A program made the translations under genes and the position numbers. The notes beneath the pieces were generated by a model. The model was not told the DNA's origin and did not search any database. It saw nothing but the letters and a program-made list of their open reading frames with translations. 64,000 nt of DNA from Echiichthys vipera (lineage: Eukaryota; Chordata; Actinopteri; Perciformes; Trachinidae). Below, in pieces: positions 21,691-35,000 of the stretch; positions within the stretch are counted from its first letter, which is position 1, and each line of letters starts with the position of its first letter. Where the stretch lies: contig OY829662.1 of NCBI GenBank assembly GCA_963691815.1, positions 1,585,176 through 1,649,175 on the forward strand. Direction: 5' to 3'.

Positions 21691-22640
21691 CAAGAAGCCG
21701 AACATGACATAATAAATAACTGTAGCTCATCTGTTTTAAATATATCGATTGTAGATTAAACTACCTAAATGTATAAAATAGTCAAACTGAGCTGCAGCTG
21801 CACGTATATTTATACATTAGTAATAATAACAATATATTATCCAATGATCTAATAAAACAGCCAGAAAGGAGCGAGTTTACATCATCAGTACTTTAAATGC
21901 AGGACTCTTCTGTTGTAATGGAGACGCTGCAGAAAAGCCGTTGCGATGTGTTTTAATGGCGCGACACGAAACACAGCGAGTGTTTTTCCAATCTTAATAA
22001 ATTACAGGAGGGACAATGAGCGCGTGGTGTCAGCTGTCAGCGCGGAGCCGCTCTGTGATTCACTCTGCGTTTAACTTTGAACTCACAAGGTCGGACGGTA
22101 ATTGACCTGCCAGGGATTCACTGCCTGTGATTTAGGAGGCTCCTGATACGCGGCGCGTATTCCTCGGCTGGGATGCAGAGGAGCAGGTAAACGAAGAACA
22201 ACACAAACAACAACAATCAGGAAGCAACAATCGGGCTGTTTTTGTCTTCGCAGAGTAAGAACATGGCAGGAATTATGCAGATAAATGTTAAATTTAAGTG
22301 TTTAACCTCAACTCATCAACGTTTTTATATTGGGAATGAATCTGGAGGGTTTTCTCTGAAGCCTGCGGATCTTTTTTATACCAGATTTGGATTTACGGCA
22401 CATTTACGGTCCAGTTCCAACAGAACGCTCTCAGTCCCAAAAAACGCCCTTTTTCCCGGCCCTCTGCGTTTGATACCAACGCACAAGTCCAACTGTAAAA
22501 GCATCCGCGGCGTTTGCAAACGCTCACGGTAAGAGCGCCAGGATGAAGAGCGATGATGTAGGGAGGACGTCAGCGTGGATGGACGGGTCCAACAAACGTT
22601 AGAAACACTCACCCAGGGTCTGCTGCCTGAACCGGACCAC
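21691..22640. other. Unique region, possible conserved non-coding sequence
   Basis: No gene is recognised. The stretch 21,960-22,160 is free of repeats, with motifs such as AATAAATTACAGG and GTAATTGACCTGCC that resemble vertebrate developmental non-coding elements. This is only an impression. Confidence 0.3.
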
Positions 22641-23290
22641 GATGTTAACCACGATGCTAACCACGGTGTTAACCACGATGTTAACCACGATGTTAACCGC
22701 GATGTTAACCACGATGTTAATCACAATGTTAACTACGATGTTAACCAAGATGTTAACCACAGTGTTAACCACGGTGTTAACCACGATGTTAACCACGGTG
22801 TTAACCACGGTGTTAACCACGGTGTTAACCAAGATGTTAACCACAATGTTAACTAAGATGTTAACCAAGATGTTAACCACAGTGTTAACCACAGTGTTAA
22901 CCACGGTGTTAACCACGGTGTTAACCACGGTGTTAACCACGGTGTTAACCACGGTGTTAACCAAGATGTTAATCACAATGTTAACTAAGATGTTAACCAA
23001 GATGTTAACCACAGTGTTAACCACGGTGTTAACCACGATGTTAACCACGGTGTTAACCACGGTGTTAACCAAGATGTTAACCACAATGTTAACCAAGATG
23101 TTAACCACGATGTTAACCACGGTGTTAACCACGGTGTTATCCAAGGTGTTAACCACGGTATTAACCACGGTGTTAACCACGGTATTAACCACGATGTCAA
23201 CCACGATGTTAACCAAGATGTTAATCGCGATGTTAACCACGATGTTAACCGCGATGTTAACCACGATGTTAACCACGATGTTAACCGCGT
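22641..23290 (+). repeat. 12-bp minisatellite TTAACCACGGTG
   Basis: About 54 units vary between CACGATG, CACGGTG, CAAGATG and CACAATG. The 12-bp period keeps both strands open for over 200 codons (MLTT and VNIV repeats), which is not coding. Confidence 0.96.
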
Positions 23291-23389
23291 GTTCTGGTGT
23301 TTAGAGCAGCGACCGTAGTGGAGCGTCACTGTTCTACGGGCCGAGCACACCAGAGCGCCAAAAGGTCCTGACACACAGCCGCATGTGAC

Positions 23390-24645
23390 GAGTCGCCTGA
23401 ACTTAACCGTCTCCTTTAGTCGTCTTAACTTAACCGTCTCCTTTAGTCGTCTGAACTTAACCGTCTCCTTTAGTCGTCTGAACTTAACCGTCTCCTTTAG
23501 TCGTCTGAACTTAACCGTCTCCTTTACTCGTCTAAACTTAACCCTCTCCTTTAGTCGTCTGAACTTAACCGTCTCCTTTAGTGACTAAACTTAACCGTCT
23601 CCTTTAGTGACTAAACTTAACGGTCTCCTTTAGTGTCTAAACTTAACCGTCTCCTTTAGTGACTAAACTTAACCGTCTCCTTTAGTGTCTAAACTTAACC
23701 GTCTCCTTTAGTGACTAAACTTAACGGTCTCCTTTAGTGTCTAAACTTAACCGTCTCCTTTAGTGACTAAACTTAACCGTCTCCTTTAGTGTCTAAACTT
23801 AACCGTCTCCTTTAGTGACTAAACTTAACCGTCTCCTTTAGTGTCTAAACTTAACCGTCTCCTTTAGTGACTAAACTTAACCGTCTCCTTTAGTCGTCTG
23901 AACTTAACCGTCTCCTTTAGTGTCTAAACTTAACCGTCTCCTTTAGTCGTCTAAACTTAACCGTCTCCTTTAGTCGTCTGAACTTAACCGTCTCCTTTAG
24001 TGTCTAAACTTAACCGTCTCCTTTAGTCGTCTTAACTTAACCGTCTCCTTTAGTCGTCTAAACTTAACCGTCTCCTTTAGTCGTCTTAACTTAACCGTCT
24101 CCTTTAGTCGTCTGAACTTAACCGTCTCCTTTAGTCGTCTAAACTTAACCGTCTCCTTTAGTCGTCTGAACTTAACCGTCTCCTTTAGTCGTCTTAACTT
24201 AACCGTCTCCTTTAGTCGTCTGAACTTAACCGTCTCCTTTAGTCGTCTTAACTTAACCGTCTCCTTTAGTCGTCTAAACTTAACCGTCTCCTTTAGTGAC
24301 TAAACTTAACCGTCTCCTTTAGTGACTAAACTTAACCGTCTCCTTTAGTGTCTAAACTTAACCGTCTCCTTTAGTCGTCTAAACTTAACCGTCTCCTTTA
24401 GTCTAAACTTAACCGTCTCCTTTAGTCGTCTAAACTTAACCGTCTCCTTTAGTCTAAACTTAACCGTCTCCTTTAGTCGTCTTAACTTAACCGTCTCCTT
24501 TAGTGACTAAACTTAACCGTCTCCTTTAGTCTAAACTTAACCGTCTCCTTTAGTCGTCTAAACTTAACCGTCTCCTTTAGTCTAAACTTAACCGTCTCCT
24601 TTAGTCATCTGAACTTAACCGTCTCCTTTAGTCGACTGAACTTAA
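23390..24645 (-). repeat. GGTTAAGTTTAG minisatellite, large inverted array
   Basis: This is the reverse complement of the 16.1-17.4 kb family (CTTAACCGTCTCCTTTAGTC). About 50 units occur, with the same linker variants. Confidence 0.96.
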
Positions 24646-24786
24646 AGATTTAATTTACTGTAATTTAATTTTTTTTAATAAAATCATTTTGTCTCTAAAA
24701 TCAAAGTGTTTGAGACTTCAGACAGAGATGAGATCTCCGTCCCCCTGGGACACAGAGGAACCTCCACTGTCATCTGATGCCAACCA

Positions 24787-25026
<240 letters not shown>

Positions 25027-25139
25027 GGAGCTGGACTGAAGGCCATGTGGGCCCCACAGGCGGTTGGACCCCAGCCCGTCTAAAGGCCTGCATGGATGTC
25101 AGGGTGTGTAGATTGTTTGTAAATGTGTCGCACAAACAT

Positions 25140-25143
<4 letters not shown>

Positions 25144-25208
<65 letters not shown>

Positions 25209-25689
25209 CAGATGAAACAGAGTACCACCCACAGGAACACAAAAACCCAACTTAAAGGATCATTCTGCTTTATTCCCGTTGGATCTTCCAGATTAACGAC
25301 GAGCTCAGAAGCTCGAGAACAGACTTGGTTTTTACGCTCTCCGTAGTTTTCCTACAAACACCATCACGTTGTGTCGTCACGTTAACACACTGACTCATTG
25401 TTGTTTCCCTGTCCTGTTCCCTGATCGTCCGTCGTTTCCTCGTTATCGCGTCTTTGTGCAGCTTAGCATATGAAGCATGGTTCGCTCAGTTAGCTAGCTG
25501 TTGTGAGTGCAGCTGGGGGTCCTGAACTCGGTGGTTAAGAGCTCACTGTTGCAAAAGTCTTCAACACAAACATGTTTTTTACAGTTTGATGAATCCGACA
25601 GATCAGAGATCAGCTGCAAAGAGTTTAACACTGCGTCACCAAATGACACCAGCAAAGAGCAGGAAGTTACCAGAGGGAAGGAGGGAGGG

Positions 25690-25788
<99 letters not shown>

Positions 25789-25905
25789 CACACACACAAA
25801 CAGGACCCTGTCGTTCACTTCATCTATAAAAGGACACTTAAAGGCTGCCAGGTGGTCGGTGTCACAACCAACCACCTGTGTCATCGCTGAGACCAGATGT
25901 TTCCT

Positions 25906-25982
<77 letters not shown>
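25144..25982. repeat. Three further (GT)n, (AC)n and (TG)n tracts
   Basis: (GT)n lies at 25144-25207, (AC)n at 25692-25798 with one CG interruption, and (TG)n at 25909-25982. The unique DNA between them (25208-25691, 25799-25908) shows no gene. Confidence 0.95.
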
Positions 25983-25983
<1 letters not shown>

Positions 25984-26100
25984 CTGCAGGAGCTCACTTG
26001 GAGAGCATCTCCCTGTATTATTGTCCCACGAGGTGATTCATTAAGATGGGAGGACTTTCACGGCTGACTGATGATCAGCTGAAACATCACGCTGAGCCGC

Positions 26101-26164
26101 AAATCTCCTCCTCTTCCTTCTCTTCCTCTTCCTCCTCTTCCTCCTCCTCCTCCTCCTCTTCCTT

Positions 26165-26197
<33 letters not shown>

Positions 26198-26236
26198 CTC
26201 CTCCTCTTCCTTCTCTTCCTCTTCCTCCTCTTCCTT

Positions 26237-26269
<33 letters not shown>

Positions 26270-26414
26270 CTCCTCCTCTTCCTTCTCTTCCTCTTCCTCC
26301 TCTTCCCCCTCCTCCTCCTCTTCCTCCTCCTCCTCCTCCTCTTCCTTCTCTTCCTCCTTTTCCTCCTCTTCCTCCTCCTCTTCCTCCTCTCCTCCTCCTC
26401 TTCCACCTCTCCTC

Positions 26415-26453
<39 letters not shown>

Positions 26454-26619
26454 TTCCTCCTCCTCTTCCTCCTCTCTTCCTCCTTCTCTTCCTCTTCCTC
26501 CTCCTCTTCCTCTTCCTCCTCTTCCTCCTCCTCTTCCTCCTCTCCTCCTCTTCCTCTTCCTCCTCTTCCTCCTCTTCCTCCTCCTCTTCTTCCTCTCCTC
26601 CTCTTCTTCCTCCTCTTCC

Positions 26620-26651
<32 letters not shown>

Positions 26652-26720
26652 TTCCTCCTCTTCCTCCTCCTCTTCCTCCTCTCCTCCTCCTCCTCTTCCT
26701 CCTCTTCCTCCTCCTATTCC

Positions 26721-26779
<59 letters not shown>

Positions 26780-26948
26780 TTCCTCCTTCTCCTCCTCTTC
26801 CTCCTCTTCCTCCCTCTCCTCTTCCTCCTCTTCCTCCCTGTCCTCTTCCTCCTCCTCTTCCTCCTCTTCCTCCCTCTCCTCTTCCTCCTCTTCCTCCCTC
26901 TCCTCTTCCTCCTCCTCTTCCTCCTCTTCCTCATCCTCCTCCTCTTCC

Positions 26949-26998
<50 letters not shown>

Positions 26999-27011
26999 TT
27001 CCTCCCTCTCC

Positions 27012-27046
<35 letters not shown>

Positions 27047-27063
27047 CTCCTCCTCTTCCTCCT
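26101..27063 (+). repeat. Pure pyrimidine (TCC/TTCC)n tract, about 960 bp
   Basis: Almost every base on the plus strand is C or T, arranged as TCC and TTCC. All three frames are open and give poly-Ser, poly-Leu/Phe or, on the minus strand, poly-Glu/Arg. It is not coding. The homopurine strand can form triplex DNA and is a strong replication barrier. Confidence 0.97.
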
Positions 27064-27459
27064 GGTGTTTTGTTGCTCCTGTTGCCCGTTTCCCTGTTCC
27101 TAGTGTTTCACGTTGCGTTGCCACAAAATGGCCGCCGTGTTCACGTTGCACATTTGCCTTTTAAATGCCATCCTCTCCGTGTACACGATTCCCTCCGGGC
27201 GCGGCAGCAGCGCAGCGTGGGCTGTAACTTATGGAAATCGAACAGCGTCTGACTGTCTGTCTGTGTGTCTGCGTGGTGCTGTGAGCGGGGGGTCCCTGGT
27301 GGACGTCAGCGAGGCTCCGAGTCCCGTCAGTCACGTACGGGGGGAGCAGTGGGTGCCCCCCGCTGCTGCCCTGCACCTCAGGGTGGAAACATGCGTCTGA
27401 TGCTGTGACTTTAAACTAAACTATTAAAGTCAGTGTCAACAAAGTGGAGAAGAGAAAAC
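27064..27459. other. Unique spacer, no supported gene
   Basis: A 95-codon frame (27113-27400) has no recognised similarity and no splice support. Confidence 0.35.
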
Positions 27460-27565
27460 TTAACAGTCTCCTTTCATGGTCTAAACTTAACCGTCTCCTT
27501 TAGTGTCTAAACTTAACCGTCTCCTTTCATGGTCAAAACTTAACCGTCACCTTTAGTCGTCTAAA
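27460..27565 (-). repeat. GGTTAAGTTTAG minisatellite, short inverted array
   Basis: About four units in the same orientation as 23.4 kb. Confidence 0.9.
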
Positions 27566-27609
27566 GTATCTCTACTTTGTCTTGTTTAATAACTGCAAAA
27601 GTCTAAAAA

Positions 27610-27712
<103 letters not shown>

Positions 27713-27877
27713 CAGAGGTGATGGATGGCTGCAGCTGTGGAGGTAGAGAGAGAAAGTGAGGGATGAGGGACGGACGGCAGACAGAGGAAGAGACAGACTG
27801 ATGACCCTGCTGCTCTTCCTGTTTGTCCCCAGAGCTCTGACGTCTTCACCTCCACATCTGTGACTCCTGCACCCTCA

Positions 27878-28585
27878 ACTCTAAAGGTGACGGTTAAGTT
27901 CAGACGACTAAAGGTGACGGTTAAGTTTAGTCTCTTAAGGAGACGGTTAAGTTTAGTCTCTAAAGGAGACGGTTAAGTTCAGTCTCTTAAGGAGACGGTT
28001 AAGTTTAGTCACTAAAGGAGACGGTTAAGTTTAGTCACTAAAGGAGACGGTTAAGTTTATACTAAAGGAGACGGTTAAGTTTAGACGACTAAAGGAGACG
28101 GTTAAGTTTAGTCTCTTAAGGTGACGGTTAAGTTTAGTCTCTTAAGGAGACGGTTAAGTTTAGTCTCTTAAGGAGACGGTTAAGTTTAGTCACTAAAGGA
28201 GACGGTTAAGTTTAGACGACTAAAGGAGACGGTTAAGTTTAGTCACTAAAGGAGACGGTTAAGTTTATACTAAAGGAGATGGTTAAGTTTAGTCTCTTAA
28301 GGAGACGGTTAAGTTTAGACGACTAAAGGTGACTCTTAAGTTAAGTCGACTTAAGGTGACGGTTAAGTTTAGTCTCTTAAGGAGACGGTTAAGTTCAGTC
28401 TCTTAAGGAGACGGTTAAGTTCAGTCGACTAAAGGTGACGGTTAAGTTCAGTCGACTAAAGGAGACGGTTAAGTTTAGACGACTAAAGGTGACACTTAAG
28501 TTAAGTCGACTTAAGGTGACGGTTAAGTTTAGTCTCTTAAGGTGACGGTTAAGTTAGTCTCTTAAGGTGACGGTTAAGTTTAGAC
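27878..28585 (+). repeat. GGTTAAGTTTAG minisatellite, second forward array
   Basis: About 28 units, enriched for the TCTCTTAAGG linker variant that is rare in the 16 kb array. This indicates separate homogenisation. Confidence 0.94.
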
Positions 28586-29242
28586 TTTGTTAGGATCGTA
28601 GAAACAGTCGTGTGTGTGTCTCGTGTTGAGTCCGAACCTCGAGTCTCTGCAGCGTTCCTGAGAAAGTCTCGGGTCTTTCCTTTGAGCTGCCATTGAAATT
28701 CTCAGGGACCATTAACGTGCGGAGGCAGAGCGCCGCCCCGGGGGACCCCGGCGTGGAGTCCTGCCATCCTTCATGTGTGAGAGCCGCTCCGTCACACGTC
28801 AGGGTCAGTCAGGCGCGGAGCAGGACCGTGTCACTGAAGAGCTCACCGCGCTCTGCCCTACCTGATCCGTGATATTTTACTTGGTAATGAAAGTGTCCCG
28901 GGGACGTGAGGAGGAGGAGATGCTCCGTAAACCCCCACCTTGGGGACACAGGGTGGAGGTGGAGGTGGAGGTGGAGGTGTGTGCTGCTCGGCGAGGCGGT
29001 GCTTTATTCACAGTCGCTCTGCTGTTCGACTGCAGCTGGAAGACGGTGCAGGGTTTTTACTCCTCCCTTTGTTTCTCTCTACCTTCAGACCGTTGCACAC
29101 GACAGGAAAAAGGTGTTTAGTGAGCAAAGCATAGAGCAAAGATACACACATGACTGTCAGGACAAAGAGTCCAAGATGGTGATGAAGACATTACTGATTT
29201 AAGATCACCTCCGTATACAGATGTGACCAGATAAAGCGTTTG
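28586..29242. other. Intergenic with (GGTGGA)n
   Basis: A GGTGGA repeat lies at 28952-28978. Frames here give GGG or VEVEV and are not supported. Confidence 0.45.
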
Positions 29243-29600
29243 TATCCTCATCCATCTTCAGCCTCTTGTCCCTGTTGGGGTCGTGGGGGGGCTGGAGCAG
29301 ATCCCAGCTGACATCGGGCGTGAGGCGGGGTCCACCCTGGACAGGACGCCAGTCTATCACAGGACACATAGAGACAAACAGAGACAGACAACCATTCACA
29401 CCTACGGGTGATTTAGAGTCATCAATGAACCCAACACCTGCACGTCTTTGGACTGTGGGAGGAAACCGGAGAACCCGGAGAAAACCCACGCAGACACGGG
29501 GACAACATGCAAACTCCACACAGAAGGGCCCCAGCCTGGATTTGAACCAGGAATTTCCTTGATGTGAGGCGACAGTTCCAACCACTACACCACCGTAAGC
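29243..29600 (-). mobile_element. tRNA-derived SINE, copy 3 (best preserved head)
   Basis: On the minus strand the head reads GTGGTGTAGTGGTTGGAACT (A-box-like), then CCTGGTTCAAATCCAGG (B box GGTTCAAATCC), then the shared body. The RNA polymerase III promoter layout supports tRNA ancestry. Confidence 0.8.
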
Positions 29601-30218
29601 GTTTGTGTAGTAGTTTAAATGTTAGATCCATCCTGCTGGCTACAAACAAGAGAAACAGGCCCTTTTGTGCAATGCATGCTGGGATACTGTATGTTTCCAG
29701 CTCCCTCTGTGACCAGCAGCGGCGTAACGCAGGTACGTCTCCGCTCTGCTCCATCATGACACTGTCTGAGCCGCCCTGACGTGCGTCAACCCGGCCGACG
29801 GCCGATTGGTCAATTTCAATCACAGCCTCCGTTATCAGCCCTCAGAGAGAAGGATCTCTGCTGCTGATTGGACGGGACGTGGCTTCATGAGCTGACGGGG
29901 AAAACACAATCAGCCCTCGCCTTCCTACCTGTCTTCGATTTGGTGACGGGTCGGCGTGAAACCAGAGAGAGAGAGAGGGAGGGAGGGAGAGAAGGAGAGA
30001 GAGAAGAGGGGAGATGTGTGTTTGCATGAAGGGACCGATAGTTAATCTGAGCCTAATCTGGCGTCTCTGTGTCTGCAGCGTATCTCTCCTCACTGTCGCT
30101 GCTGCTGCTACTGCTGCTGTTGGCTGCCTCCACGCGTGGACAACAACATCGTTTGTGTCTGACCAAAAGCTCCAGAGATTTAGGAGCTAACGGTCGGAGA
30201 GAGGGAGAGAGAGAGGGA

Positions 30219-30259
<41 letters not shown>

Positions 30260-30734
30260 GGAGCAGGAGGACGGCTTATCTCAGAGATCTGTGGAGAAAA
30301 TCCGCCTCTGTGAACCTCGTTAGCACCCAGAGCTTTTAAAAAGGCGTCTGTTACACATTCAGCTGAACGCCAGCTCACAACAAAGGGATCCACAGACTTT
30401 AGGGGTGGAAAGATTCACTGATTTCGACGTTAAAGATGAAACTACATGGATAAAATGTCGATTATGAGGTCATGAACCGATGGACTGAGCGTTGCTGCTT
30501 CTGCACAGCGTCTCCTCTGGAGTCCGCTCTCGTTAAACGTCAAAGATCAGCGTATAACAAGAGTGTAACGTTAGAGAAGCACTGAGCGTTCCTGCGGTTG
30601 CTCGTGAGGAACGACATGGCCAATACGGTTTACAGGTACCCCCCCGCTGCTGCGCAGACTCTGCCTCCAAGTGAGCGTTGTTCTGTTTTCCACTTCCTGC
30701 AGAAGTTCCTCCATTTCTGGACTGGAGTTTATTT
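29601..30734. other. Intergenic with (GA)n tracts
   Basis: (GA)-rich runs lie at 29963-30012 and 30196-30262. No gene is recognised; a (CTG)n-like leucine frame at 30069-30160 lacks support. Confidence 0.45.
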
Positions 30735-30905
30735 AAAGCTGCAGTCGACAAATCTGGCAGATCGAGTTGACTCAAATTTCAAGTTTCCAACTCTCACGCC
30801 CCTCCCCCTCTACCACCGAGCTCCTCCCTTTCCTCCCGTCGAGTGCTCGTCAGCGCACGTGCACCAGATTCCTGTGAACGCGCCCGTGTCTTCTCTCATC
30901 AATAA
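30600..30905 (-). mobile_element. Unclassified dispersed repeat, copy 1
   Basis: The reverse complement of 30,735-30,905 matches 50,085-50,275 and, less well, 49,790-49,970. Shared words include GTTCACAGGAATC, TGACGAGCACTCGA and GGGGGAGGGGCGTGAGAGTT. No terminal repeats or coding potential were recognised. Confidence 0.6.
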
Positions 30906-31122
30906 ACAGCATGGAGTACAGGCTACATGGAGGTAGGCTGGCTAACTCTCTCATAGATAGAAACTGCTAACGTCATTTAGCGTATGCTAGCTTGAGGCGT
31001 GATATTGTAACATGCACGAGGGGGGGGGGGTCTGTGGCGTGTGCACGAACTGTGAACTGTGCTGAGTGGACAGGATGAGACGGATGCTGTGGATTTTTGT
31101 AAACAAACAACAGGCTCTAAAC

Positions 31123-31326
31123 CAGGGGTGTCAAACTGATCCAGTAAAGGGTCGCTGTGGCTGCAGGTTTTCATTCCAACCAATCAAAAACACACCTGGT
31201 CCAACAAATCCACTGTGTGAAGACAGTTCAGGTGATTGAAAGAGTCGAGTCAGGTGTGTTTTTGCTTTGTTGGAATGAAAACCTGCAGCCACAGCGACTC
31301 TTTACTGGATCACTTTGACACCCCTG
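31123..31326. mobile_element. hAT-type palindromic MITE
   Basis: It starts CAGGGGTGTCAAACTGATCC and ends with the complement (GGATCACTTTGACACCCCTG). The arms pair for about 75 bp around a loop of about 45 bp. The flanks CTCTAAAC and CTCTAGGT share the first five of eight bases, consistent with an aged 8-bp hAT duplication. Confidence 0.75.
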
Positions 31327-32160
31327 CTCTAGGTGCACCCATTTCTGTTGTACCATCGGAGCAGAGTGTCGGCTTCAGATGATCAAACAAATATTGCCAC
31401 AAATCACAAATCACTTTCTTTATTTATGTATTTTTCAAAGCCCTCGTTTATCCTGCACCGATAAAAAGGCCACCACAGACAAACAGGCAGTGAAGGAGAA
31501 TCAGAGTCGGCAACAGGAACTCCAGACATGAGCGCTGAACAGTCAGTCATGCAGGGAGTGTGTGTGTGCGGCGCTTGAGTCTAATGAGTGATGAGGATCA
31601 GGTGTGTGAACAGGTGAGTGTGATTGCAGCAGAGTGAAGCGTGAAATCAGGGTGAATGGAGAGAAAGACTGGCTGAGGGTGGAATGACTGAGCCAGCAGA
31701 GAGAAGTGGGGGACCGGTCCTGCAGAACTGTGACCAGATGGTGACCGGGTTACCGACCACGGTGTCAACACACACCTGAGTTGAGTCATACAATCACCTG
31801 GACTGTCTTCACACGGTGGATTTGTTGGATCAGGTGTGTTTTTGATTGGTTGGGATGAAAACCTGCAGCCACAGCGGCTCTTTACTGGACCATCCCTCCA
31901 GACCTGTGCAGCTCTCACCACCTGGACCAACGGGCTCTCATCCACAGGTGCGTAGGGTCTTTGTTGAGCCTCTACACATATCTTACAAAATATGTTGTTA
32001 AGTTTAGACAATAAGAGAATGTTAGTAGCTATAGTTCAGGCATTAAAACGACTCACTTTAGATCAGAAACAAGGTCGTGGTCTGGCTTCTCCCGGGACGT
32101 GAACCCCAGTCGCCCAGGTGCAAGTGGAGCAAAATATTCTCATGCATTTTTCGTACACGT
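31327..32160. other. Intergenic between MITE copies, no gene
   Basis: Apart from the truncated MITE, nothing is recognised. Confidence 0.4.
31765..31900 (-). mobile_element. Truncated copy of the same hAT-type MITE
   Basis: AGGTGTGTTTTTGATTGGTT and AAAACCTGCAGCCACAGCGG match the arm of the 31.1 kb element. The terminal CAGGGGTG is missing. Confidence 0.65.
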
Positions 32161-32299
32161 AACAACCAAAAGTAACGCGCAGATATTTGTGTGTATTCCA
32201 CGTCTTTATCGTGTGTATTCCCCACAGTGAAGGCATGTGACGTAGTGTAAGTTGGTGAGGCGCCGCGCAGGGAGGCAGGTCTTAAGGCCAGGGAGTGGG
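32100..32299 (+). repeat. Dispersed repeat flanking an LTR, left copy
   Basis: The segment 32186-32299 (GTGTGTATTCCACGTCTTTA to GGGAGTGGGG) recurs at 32891-33006. Its 5' part (TTCTCATGCATTTTTCGTAC) recurs at 63.9 kb. It is likely an interspersed element. Confidence 0.6.
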
Positions 32300-32888
<589 letters not shown>

Positions 32889-33050
32889 CATTTGTGTGTA
32901 TTCCACGTCTTTATTGTGTGTATTCCCCACAGTGAAGGCATGTGACGTAGTGTAAGACGGCAAGGCGCTGCGTAGGGAGGCAGGTCTTTAAGCCAGGGGA
33001 GCGGGGTTCAATTCCCATCCGTATTAAAGCAAGCTACAGCCTCTTTCTTG
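32889..33050 (+). repeat. Dispersed repeat flanking an LTR, right copy
   Basis: It repeats the left flank with a few substitutions, then continues GGGGTTCAATTCCCATCC, which resembles a tRNA B box. Confidence 0.6.
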
Positions 33051-33254
33051 ACCATAACCAAGTGTGTTTCATACCTAACCCTATCCATCACCTTTTGTTG
33101 ACAAAACAGTCACGTAATGTTGTTTTTTGTGTGTTGTTGCACCGGTTTAGCGTATTTTGACTTCCAGAAGGAATATCTACAAATGTCTGTGCAGAACTTT
33201 ACGTAGAATTTGAGTGTGTTGAGTGGAGATCTGTGGTGGAGGACCCTTTGGAGC

Positions 33255-33400
33255 AGGGCTGCCCAACCCTGCTCCTGGAGAGCCACTGCCCTGCATGTTT
33301 TAGGTTTCTCCTGCTCCAACACACCTGAGTCTGATGATTATCAAACCTGTGACGAGCTTCAGCTGCTTAATAACGAGCACATCATTAGACTCAGGTGTGT
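33255..33400 (+). mobile_element. hAT-like MITE, CAGGGCTGCCCAACC type, 3' truncated
   Basis: CAGGGCTGCCCAACCCTGCT and CTCCTGGAGAGCCACTGCCC are, from memory, the terminus of a common vertebrate non-autonomous DNA transposon. The matching right end is absent. Confidence 0.55.
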
Positions 33401-33575
33401 GAGAGCAGAGAGAAACCTCTGCACCTTCAACTGTGTTGGACACTACGGTTGTTGTTTTAAACTCAGGGAACACGTGCACTTATTTTAGATCAACTGTGGC
33501 CGCAGACACGGTTTAAATAAACACCACGTAGCAGGACGCGGCACTACTTTCTCTCTACTTTCTTTCCTCTATTTC

Positions 33576-34000
33576 ATCTCGTCTCATCTTCAGCCTCTTA
33601 TCCGTGGTTGAGTCGCGGGGGCAGCAGCTTTAGCAGGGGACCCCAAACTTCCCTTTCCCGGGCCACATTAACCAGCTCTAACTGGGGGATCCTGAGGCGT
33701 TCCCAGGCCAGTGTGGAGATCTAATCTCTCCACCTGGTCCTGGGTCTTCCCCGAGGCCTCCTCCCAGCTGGACGTGCCTGGAACACCTCCCTAGGGAGGC
33801 GCCCAGGGTTCATCCAGACCAGATGATCCTGAACCACCTCAACTGGCTCCTTTCAACACAAAGGAGCAGCGGCTCTACTCCGAGTTCCTCACGGATGCTG
33901 AACTTCTCCCCCTCTCTCTAAGGGAGACTCCAGACCCCCTCCTGAGGAAACACATTTCACACGCTTGGACCTGACCCTGGTTCTTTGGGTCCTGAACCTC
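33576..34000 (-). mobile_element. Non-LTR retrotransposon 3' region (LINE copy 4)
   Basis: The reverse complement matches copy 3 from GGACCCAAAGAACCAGG to the tail, including the same frame break. The tail is CATCTTCAGCCTCTTATCC on the plus strand. Confidence 0.8.
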
Positions 34001-34125
34001 TAATCTTTCTAATCCGTGCAGGGCAGCTACTGTAAATATGGTTAAAGTAAAGACATACGGTGTTTATGGCTCAGTTTAGAAGAATAGTTTTATTTTGTGG
34101 GAAAGGCTTTGAAGAATCACTCTTA

Positions 34126-34169
<44 letters not shown>

Positions 34170-34425
34170 TACACACACATTAAACCTCAGATAAATCAAC
34201 ATAAGTAAACAAACAGCACACACGCTGCAGCCTCTCTGCAGCTGCAGGGCTTCGCCTGGATGCTGCTCTGTGCCCTGAACGCACTCGTGTCTCCCCCTCT
34301 CCTATCATCTCTGAGTCGGTCTCTCCTCACGTCCGACCCACAGTCACCGCTCCAGTGCTCCGACTCATCTTCCTCCTCCGTCAGAGGAATAACTCACCTG
34401 CCCTAATATCACAGAGGCTATCGAT

Positions 34426-34460
<35 letters not shown>

Positions 34461-34560
34461 GGACTCCTCCAGACACACGGGGAGGGTTTTATGTGGCTGT
34501 GGTGGAGAGGACACTCCCATGCTGCAGCAGGGAGGGAAAAACAACCACAGACGGCTTCAT
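34001..34560. other. Intergenic with (CA)n and (GA)n
   Basis: (CA)n lies at 34127-34166 and (GA)n at 34427-34458. No gene is seen. Confidence 0.5.

Positions 34561-35000
<440 letters not shown>

Noticed and set aside
22599..23304. Hydrophobic VNIVVN / MLTT frames resembling membrane proteins
   Set aside because: The 12-bp repeat translated. Both strands are open equally.
16110..24645. GGTTAAG/CTTAACC arrays considered as interstitial telomere DNA
   Set aside because: No TTAGGG hexamer periodicity. The units are 22-27 bp.
26041..27164. 372-codon poly-Ser frame and the opposing Arg/Glu-rich frames
   Set aside because: Produced by the pyrimidine tract. No start context, domain or splice support.
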